From JAFDEI01 sp964196055 (GTDB lineage: Bacteria; Myxococcota_A; UBA9160; SMWR01), in the NCBI GenBank assembly GCA_964196055.1, contig CAXMSF010000278.1, positions 1-10,472 of the forward strand: a DNA stretch of 10,472 bases, in the 5' to 3' direction. The notes under the pieces were generated by a model. That model saw only the letters and a list, made by a program, of their open reading frames with translations. It did no database searches and had not been told where the DNA came from. Position 1 is the first letter of the stretch. Every line of letters begins with the position of its first letter. Shown one piece after another: positions 6,593-10,472 of the stretch. A program made the translations under genes and the position numbers.

Positions 6593-8197
6593 TCAAGCGT
6601 GGAGAATGGTGTCGGATCGGAAGTTCGTGTCGTCTCGCTTCGGATGGTCGACGTTGTAGTGCAGGCCGCGGCTCTCGTGCCGCTTCATCGCCGACTCGAT
6701 CACGAGTTGCGCCACGGTGGCGAGATTGCGCAGCTCGACGAGGTCCGGTGTCAACTTGAAATCCCAGTAGTAGTTCCGGATCTCCTGGCGCATCAGCTCG
6801 ATCCGGCGCTGCGCTCGTACCAGTCGGCGGTCGCTGCGCACGATGCCGACGTAGTTCCACATGAAGCGCCGGATTTCGTCCCAGTTCTGCGTGATCACGA
6901 CCGCTTCGTCGCTCTTGGTCGCGCTGCCACTCTCCCACTGAGGCAGCGCGGCTCGCTCGAACTCGACATCGCGCAGGCGGGCGATCGTCTCGCGTGCGGC
7001 GGCGTCTGCGAAGACCAGCGCCTCGAGGAGAGAGTTCGAAGCGAGTCGGTTGGCGCCGTGCAGCCCCGTACACGCGACCTCGCCGGCTGCAAAGAGGTTC
7101 GGAATGTCCGTTTCGCCGAGCAGGTCGGTGCGCACGCCACCGCAGTAGTAATGGGCTGCGGGGACCACTGGAATCGGCTGCCGAGTGAGGTCGATCCCGA
7201 AACGGCGACAGGTCTCGTGGATGTTCGGGAAGCGCTCGCGCAGGAAATCCGGATCGCGGTGGGTGATGTCGAGGAAGACCGAGTCGTCGCCCGAGCGTTT
7301 CAGTTCGGTGTCGATCGCGCGGGCGACGATGTCGCGTGGCGCGAGGTCCTTCATGGCGTGGTAGTGCTCCATGAAGGGGTCGCCAGCGTCCGTGCGCAGG
7401 ATCCCGCCCTCGCCGCGAATCGCTTCGCTGATGAGCTCACTCTTCGCCTGCGGGTGGTAGAGGCAGGTCGGGTGGAATTGCACGAACTCCATGTTGGCCA
7501 GGCTCGCACCCGCGCGGTACGCCATCGCCATGCCGTCACCCGAGGCGATGTCGGGGTTGGTGGTGTAGAGGTAGACCTTGCCCGCACCACCCGTCGCGAG
7601 CAGCATGACGCGCGCCTCGAAGAGCTGGATCTCCTCCGTCGCGACATCGAGCACGTAGGCCCCGAGGATGCGGTCGTCGCCGGGCAGGCCCGCCTTGCGT
7701 GCGGTCAGCAGGTCGACCGCACAATGGTTCTCGAACAGGCGCATGTTGGGATGCGCGCGGGCACGTTCGAGCAGAGCGCGTTCGATTTCGCGGCCGGTCG
7801 CGTCGCGGTGATGCAGGATCCGGCGCTTCGTGTGGCCACCCTCGCGGCCGAGGTCGAAAGGGGCGCTCGATTTTCCGGTGCGGTCGAGGTCGAACTCGGT
7901 GCCGAATTCGCGCAGCGCGTCGATCATGGCGGGGCCGCGCTCGACCACATGCCGGACCACGGCTTCGTCGCACAGGCCGTCGCCGGCCACGAGCGTGTCG
8001 TCGACGTGGCTGTCGAACGAGTCATCACTCGACAGCACCGCGGCGATGCCGCCCTGGGCGCGATTCGTTGCGGAATCCGCTGCCTGCTTCTTGGTCACGA
8101 TTGCGACGCGGCAGTGCTCGGCGACACGCAAGCTGTAGTAGAGGCCCGCGATTCCGCTGCCGATTACCAGGACGTCGAATTCGAGCTGCTCGGCCAA
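6593..8197 (-). CDS. nadB: L-aspartate oxidase NadB
   Basis: NadB is a cytoplasmic FAD enzyme that oxidises L-aspartate to iminoaspartate, the first step of de novo NAD synthesis; NadA then makes quinolinate. The 534 residues fit the family (E. coli 540). Motifs from the TTG start are FAD-binding GSGIAG (13-18), SATNRAQGGIAAV (42-54), EGGHTKRR (119-126), EFVQFHPT (237-244), RGEGG (261-265), HYYCGG (349-354) and GLHGANRLASNSLLEA (378-393). HYYCGG separates NadB from succinate dehydrogenase SdhA, which has HYxMGG. E119, H242, R293, H349 and R384 align with E. coli E121, H244, R290, H351 and R386. An ATG at 8266 in frame would add 23 residues not typical of NadB, whereas TTG 8197 has GGGAG six bases upstream. 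nadA and nadC are not in view. The gene diverges from the lytic transglycosylase gene and precedes a secreted protein. Confidence 0.96.
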   Translation of the reverse strand: MAEQLEFDVLVIGSGIAGLYYSLRVAEHCRVAIVTKKQAADSATNRAQGGIAAVLSSDDSFDSHVDDTLVAGDGLCDEAVVRHVVERGPAMIDALREFGTEFDLDRTGKSSAPFDLGREGGHTKRRILHHRDATGREIERALLERARAHPNMRLFENHCAVDLLTARKAGLPGDDRILGAYVLDVATEEIQLFEARVMLLATGGAGKVYLYTTNPDIASGDGMAMAYRAGASLANMEFVQFHPTCLYHPQAKSELISEAIRGEGGILRTDAGDPFMEHYHAMKDLAPRDIVARAIDTELKRSGDDSVFLDITHRDPDFLRERFPNIHETCRRFGIDLTRQPIPVVPAAHYYCGGVRTDLLGETDIPNLFAAGEVACTGLHGANRLASNSLLEALVFADAAARETIARLRDVEFERAALPQWESGSATKSDEAVVITQNWDEIRRFMWNYVGIVRSDRRLVRAQRRIELMRQEIRNYYWDFKLTPDLVELRNLATVAQLVIESAMKRHESRGLHYNVDHPKRDDTNFRSDTILHA

Positions 8198-8203
8198 CGA
8201 ACG

Positions 8204-8208
8204 CTCCC
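8204..8208 (-). promoter_or_regulatory. nadB: Shine-Dalgarno GGGAG selecting TTG start of nadB
   Basis: On the minus strand GGGAG precedes TTG 8197 by six bases, and family homology begins exactly there (MAEQLEFDVLVIGSG). The upstream in-frame ATG 8266 lacks both. Confidence 0.65.
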
Positions 8209-8289
8209 TGCGGAAAGTTCCACCCCGGCGGGCTTCGCCGATTCTAAGGAACGCCCCGAGATGCACCGATAACCCATCGGGGCCCTGGT

Positions 8290-8322
8290 GTCCCGAAAGA
8301 GTCTATCCGGGCTCCTCGGGAC
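8290..8322. repeat. Perfect 7-bp inverted repeat, 19-nt spacer
   Basis: GTCCCGA (8290-8296) and TCGGGAC (8316-8322) are exact reverse complements, ending 57 bases before the lytic transglycosylase ATG. The centre-to-centre distance of 26 bp is more than two helical turns. It could be a regulator half-site pair or a leader hairpin. In GC-rich DNA a 7-bp match can also arise by chance. Confidence 0.4.
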
Positions 8323-8367
8323 GTGGCAACGCCCACCCCCGGGTGTGCCCTGGACGGGGAAACGAGC

Positions 8368-8372
8368 GGGAG
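8368..8372 (+). promoter_or_regulatory. Shine-Dalgarno GGGAG selecting ATG 8380
   Basis: GGGAG lies seven bases before ATG 8380, from which a normal signal peptide is read. An alternative in-frame GTG at 8323 would put 19 polar residues (MATPTPG...) ahead of it. Confidence 0.6.
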
Positions 8373-8379
8373 ATCGTGG

Positions 8380-9000
8380 ATGCGAGAGCTTCGACTGCGG
8401 CGGACCAAGGTCGATTTCTGGGCGGGTGTCCCGGCCGTCCTGGTGTGCCTGTTGTTCCTGGCCGACGCAGCCGGCGCGGGGAACATCTTCACCTACATCG
8501 ATGAGGAAGGCGTCACCCATTTCAGCAACATCCCGAACGACGCGCGCTACCAGCGCGTGGTCTTGCGGACTCCGTATCCGAAGCCCCCGAGCCGCGTACC
8601 CAGCTACCGCGGCTACGACGGTCTGATTTTGTTGAACGCGCGTGCGAACGACGTACCGCCCGCGCTCGTGAAGGCCGTGATCGCCGCGGAATCGATGTTC
8701 GACTCCGAAGCCGTATCGCACGCGGGCGCCCAGGGCTTGATGCAGTTGATGCCCGAAACCGCGCGTGCGCTGGGGGTGGGCGACCCGTTTCGCCCCGACG
8801 AGAACGTTCGTGGTGGTACCGAGTACTTGCGGGCGATGCTCGACCGTTATGGGGATTTCAGCCGGGCCCTGGCGGCCTATAACGCCGGTCCGACGGCCGT
8901 GGACCGTCATCGGGGCGTTCCTCCGTACCGCGAGACACGGGATTACGTGCGACGGGTTCTGACCTATTATCGCCACTATGACAGTGACTTCGGCCGCTGA
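8380..9000 (+). CDS. Secreted lytic transglycosylase, DUF4124 + SLT (GH23) domains
   Basis: This 206-residue envelope protein probably cleaves the MurNAc-GlcNAc bond of peptidoglycan, forming 1,6-anhydroMurNAc ends. A signal peptide spans about 1-33: basic start (RELRLRRTK), hydrophobic core FWAGVPAVLVCLLFLA, cleavage near ADAAGA. No lipobox cysteine is present, so it is soluble periplasmic. Residues 34-62 match DUF4124 (NIFTYIDEEGVTHFSNIP), a small beta module common in proteobacterial secreted proteins. Residues 80-200 are the SLT domain, with catalytic E104 in AAES, GAQGLMQLMP (116-125), the PxxNVRGGTEYL region (139-150) and AAYNAGP (165-171). It is short, with no LysM or other wall-binding domain. 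Its last 23 bases overlap the start of pgsA, so the two are almost certainly translated from one message. Confidence 0.94.
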   Translation: MRELRLRRTKVDFWAGVPAVLVCLLFLADAAGAGNIFTYIDEEGVTHFSNIPNDARYQRVVLRTPYPKPPSRVPSYRGYDGLILLNARANDVPPALVKAVIAAESMFDSEAVSHAGAQGLMQLMPETARALGVGDPFRPDENVRGGTEYLRAMLDRYGDFSRALAAYNAGPTAVDRHRGVPPYRETRDYVRRVLTYYRHYDSDFGR

Positions 9001-9655
9001 AGCGCCCGCGACGAGCGCCGCGGGCGACGACGATGCTGCATCCATCCATCAGGAACGCTTCTGGAACCTCCCCAACACCATCACGGTGGTGCGGACTGCG
9101 GCGGTTCCGGTCCTGTTGCTGCTGCCCTTCTACTCGGGGCCGCGCGGCAGCTACCTGATCGGCTGGTGCTTCACGATTGCGGCGATCAGCGACCTCGTCG
9201 ATGGCTGGTTGGCCCGTCGGGGCCAGATGGTCACCCACATCGGCAAGCTGCTCGACCCGCTCGCCGACAAACTGATCGTTGCGACCGCGCTGATCGTGAT
9301 GGTTTCGATGAATGCGGGCGCAGACGGGGTCGAGCGCATCCCGGGCTGGGCGACCTGGATGGTGGTCGTGATCGTCGGCCGCGAGCTCGCCGTGACGGGA
9401 CTGCGCGGGATCGCATCGGCGGGCGGCCAGATCATGGCAGCCGCCCCGGCCGGAAAGATCAAGGCCTTCGTGCAGAACGTCGCGATTGCGGGGCTGCTGT
9501 TCCACTACCCGACCTTCGGCTTGCCCGCGCACGACATCGGGCTCGCGCTGCTCTCACTCGCGACCATCCTGACGCTGTTCTCGGGTTATCTGTATTTCGC
9601 GTCCTACTTTCGCGGGCGCAATTCGATCGAACCTTCAGGTGGCAGCCGTACATGA
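8978..9655 (+). CDS. pgsA: CDP-diacylglycerol-glycerol-3-phosphate 3-phosphatidyltransferase PgsA
   Basis: PgsA joins CDP-diacylglycerol and glycerol-3-phosphate in the inner membrane to form phosphatidylglycerophosphate, the precursor of phosphatidylglycerol and cardiolipin. The 225-residue protein carries a perfect CDP-alcohol phosphotransferase signature: D72-x2-D75-G76-x2-A79-R80-x8-G89-x3-D93-x3-D97. NLPNTITVVRT (30-40) is the usual PgsA beginning, and several hydrophobic segments follow (about 41-51, 58-71, 98-107, 120-133, 152-168, 180-200). The N-terminus is about 28 residues longer than usual and is polar and Ala/Asp-rich. The only in-frame start codons before NLPN are ATG 8978 and GTG 8984, so the extension is real with either. 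No SD is seen, consistent with coupling to the overlapping upstream gene. Its stop overlaps the next start (ATGA at 9652-9655). Confidence 0.94.
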   Translation: MTVTSAAEAPATSAAGDDDAASIHQERFWNLPNTITVVRTAAVPVLLLLPFYSGPRGSYLIGWCFTIAAISDLVDGWLARRGQMVTHIGKLLDPLADKLIVATALIVMVSMNAGADGVERIPGWATWMVVVIVGRELAVTGLRGIASAGGQIMAAAPAGKIKAFVQNVAIAGLLFHYPTFGLPAHDIGLALLSLATILTLFSGYLYFASYFRGRNSIEPSGGSRT

Positions 9656-10472
9656 ACCGGCTCGAAGAACTGGGCCGGCGCATCGAAGCTCGCGAAGCAC
9701 GTATCGGGATCATCGGCCTCGGCTACGTCGGACTGCCGCTCGCGATCGAATTCGCGCGCGCGGGCTTCAACGTCACGGGCTTCGACCTCGACGCGGGCAA
9801 GGTCGCGGCGATCGAGGCGGGCTCCTCGTACATCGATGACGTACCCGCCGGGCACGTCGCCGAGGCCCGCGCGAACGGCAAGCTCACCGCGACCGTGGAT
9901 TTTGCCGCACTCGCAGCGTGCGACGTCATCAACGTTTGCGTGCCGACACCGCTCACGCGGACCAAGGATCCTGACGTTTCGCATATCGCGTCGGCGCTCG
10001 AAGAGATCCGCAAGCGGATCCACGCCGGACAGCTCGTGATCCTCGGCAGTACCACCTATCCCGGGACCACCCAGGAGCTATTCGTGCCGATGCTCGAATC
10101 CAGCGGGCTCAGCGTCGGAGTCGACTTCGCGGTCGCGTTTGCGCCCGAGCGCATCGACCCCGCAAACCAGCATTTCGCGGTGCGAAATGTCCCGAAGGTC
10201 GTCGGCGGCGCGACACCGCTCTGCACCGAGCTGGCTGCGAAGGTCTACCAGCACATCTTCGACGAGGTCGTTCCGGTCAGCTCGACCCAGAGCGCCGAGA
10301 TGGTGAAGCTGCTCGAGAACACCTTCCGCGCCATCAACATCGGGCTCGCGAACGAGGTCGCGCTGATGTGCGACCGCCTCGGGCTCGACGTCTGGGAAGT
10401 CATCGACGCCGCGGCGACCAAGCCCTACGGCTTCATGAAGTTCCAGCCGGGGCCCGGCCTCGGGGGGCATTG
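9652..10472 (+). CDS. UDP-N-acetylglucosamine 6-dehydrogenase-like nucleotide-sugar dehydrogenase (WbpA type), 3'-truncated
   Basis: The enzyme oxidises C6 of a UDP-sugar to the uronic acid with two NAD+, supplying surface polysaccharide. Visible are 273 residues of an expected 420-440. The order is NAD-binding GLGYVG (22-27) with D45 at the end of strand 2, PTP (98-100), STTYPGTT (133-140), FAPERIDP (163-170), K219 and N223 in EMVKLLENTFRAINI, and the active-site run ATKPYGFMKFQPGPGLGGH. The window ends on the first two bases (TG) of the next codon, expected to be the catalytic cysteine. PERIDP and TKPYGF with GPGLGGH fit the WbpA/TviB UDP-GlcNAc branch better than UDP-glucose dehydrogenase, but the substrate is inferred. 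ATG 9652 overlaps the pgsA stop by four bases, with AGGTGG (9637-9642) nine bases upstream. It may open a polysaccharide cluster beyond the window. Confidence 0.92.
   Translation, partial: MNRLEELGRRIEAREARIGIIGLGYVGLPLAIEFARAGFNVTGFDLDAGKVAAIEAGSSYIDDVPAGHVAEARANGKLTATVDFAALAACDVINVCVPTPLTRTKDPDVSHIASALEEIRKRIHAGQLVILGSTTYPGTTQELFVPMLESSGLSVGVDFAVAFAPERIDPANQHFAVRNVPKVVGGATPLCTELAAKVYQHIFDEVVPVSSTQSAEMVKLLENTFRAINIGLANEVALMCDRLGLDVWEVIDAAATKPYGFMKFQPGPGLGGH

Larger units (their letters stand above)
8198..8379. promoter_or_regulatory. Divergent nadB / lytic transglycosylase promoter region with inverted repeats
   Basis: This 182-bp gap must carry promoters for both directions. A minus-strand TAGAAT (plus ATTCTA, 8241-8246) is one mismatch from the sigma70 -10 box and 44 bases from the nadB start, but no good -35 precedes it. 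Inverted repeats are CGGCG/CGCCG (8226-8240, 5-nt loop), CCGAT/ATCGG (8266-8280, 5-nt loop; its flanks are widened by CCCCGA...TCGGGG) and GTCCCGA/TCGGGAC (8290-8322). No recognised NAD-regulator (NrtR, NiaR or NadR) operator was seen. Which repeats are operators and which are RNA hairpins cannot be told by reading. Confidence 0.45.

Noticed and set aside
8198..8266. ATG 8266 as nadB start
   Set aside because: The 23-residue extension is not typical of NadB and lacks an SD, while TTG 8197 has GGGAG at good spacing.
6599..8272. A 557-codon open frame on the plus strand lying almost exactly opposite nadB
   Set aside because: It mirrors nadB codon for codon, has no recognisable domain, and such antisense frames are common in GC-rich genes. 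NadB motifs are unambiguous on the other strand.
8164..9045. A 293-codon minus-strand frame over the divergent region and transglycosylase
   Set aside because: It would obliterate the promoter region and oppose an SLT domain with intact catalytic motifs; no domain recognised.
1..10472. Mobile elements, CRISPR, tRNA/rRNA, prophage or defence genes
   Set aside because: No transposase, integrase, direct terminal repeats, spaced repeats, cloverleaf or defence motifs were seen; gene content is metabolic and envelope-related with uniform composition.

Overview
The window is a GC-rich (by eye about two thirds G+C), densely packed stretch of bacterial chromosome with eight protein-coding genes, two of them cut by the window ends. 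No RNA gene, CRISPR array, transposase, integrase or attachment site was seen. High GC, several GTG/TTG starts with strong Shine-Dalgarno sites, and a two-PilZ plus DUF4388 regulator point to a 'deltaproteobacterial-grade' organism (Myxococcota-like or a relative). That placement is an inference from gene style, not a phylogenetic result.

Layout. Plus strand, 1-4630: the 3' three quarters of purF (purine synthesis), then after one base a glutamine-synthetase-superfamily ligase lacking the usual ammonium-site residues, then a GTG-started regulator with two PilZ domains, a DUF4388 (PATAN) domain and a helical C-terminus, then a TTG-started short-chain dehydrogenase whose ribosome-binding site lies inside a 40-nt inverted repeat filling the intergenic gap. 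Minus strand, 8197-4732: nadB (L-aspartate oxidase, TTG start) followed by a secreted TPR-like protein ending in five degenerate Asp/Gly-rich repeats. Plus strand from 8380: an overlapping cell-envelope cluster of a DUF4124 + SLT lytic transglycosylase, pgsA (phosphatidylglycerophosphate synthase), and a UDP-N-acetylglucosamine 6-dehydrogenase-like gene that runs off the window one codon before its catalytic cysteine is complete.

How they fit together. PurF consumes glutamine and releases glutamate, and the adjacent ligase probably activates glutamate to amidate an amine, so the pair may share nitrogen-donor metabolism. The lytic transglycosylase, PgsA and nucleotide-sugar dehydrogenase serve peptidoglycan, phospholipid and surface polysaccharide respectively, and their stop/start overlaps suggest co-translation. 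nadB and the secreted protein form a likely two-gene unit diverging from the envelope cluster across a 182-bp region with inverted repeats.

Most of the window is ordinary core metabolism. I found no convincing new multi-gene system. The parts most worth a second look are the RBS-sequestering hairpin before the dehydrogenase gene, the noncanonical GS-like enzyme beside purF, the dual-PilZ/DUF4388 protein with one degenerate PilZ domain, and the secreted protein with 24-26-residue C-terminal repeats. No gene-free stretch exceeds 300 bases.
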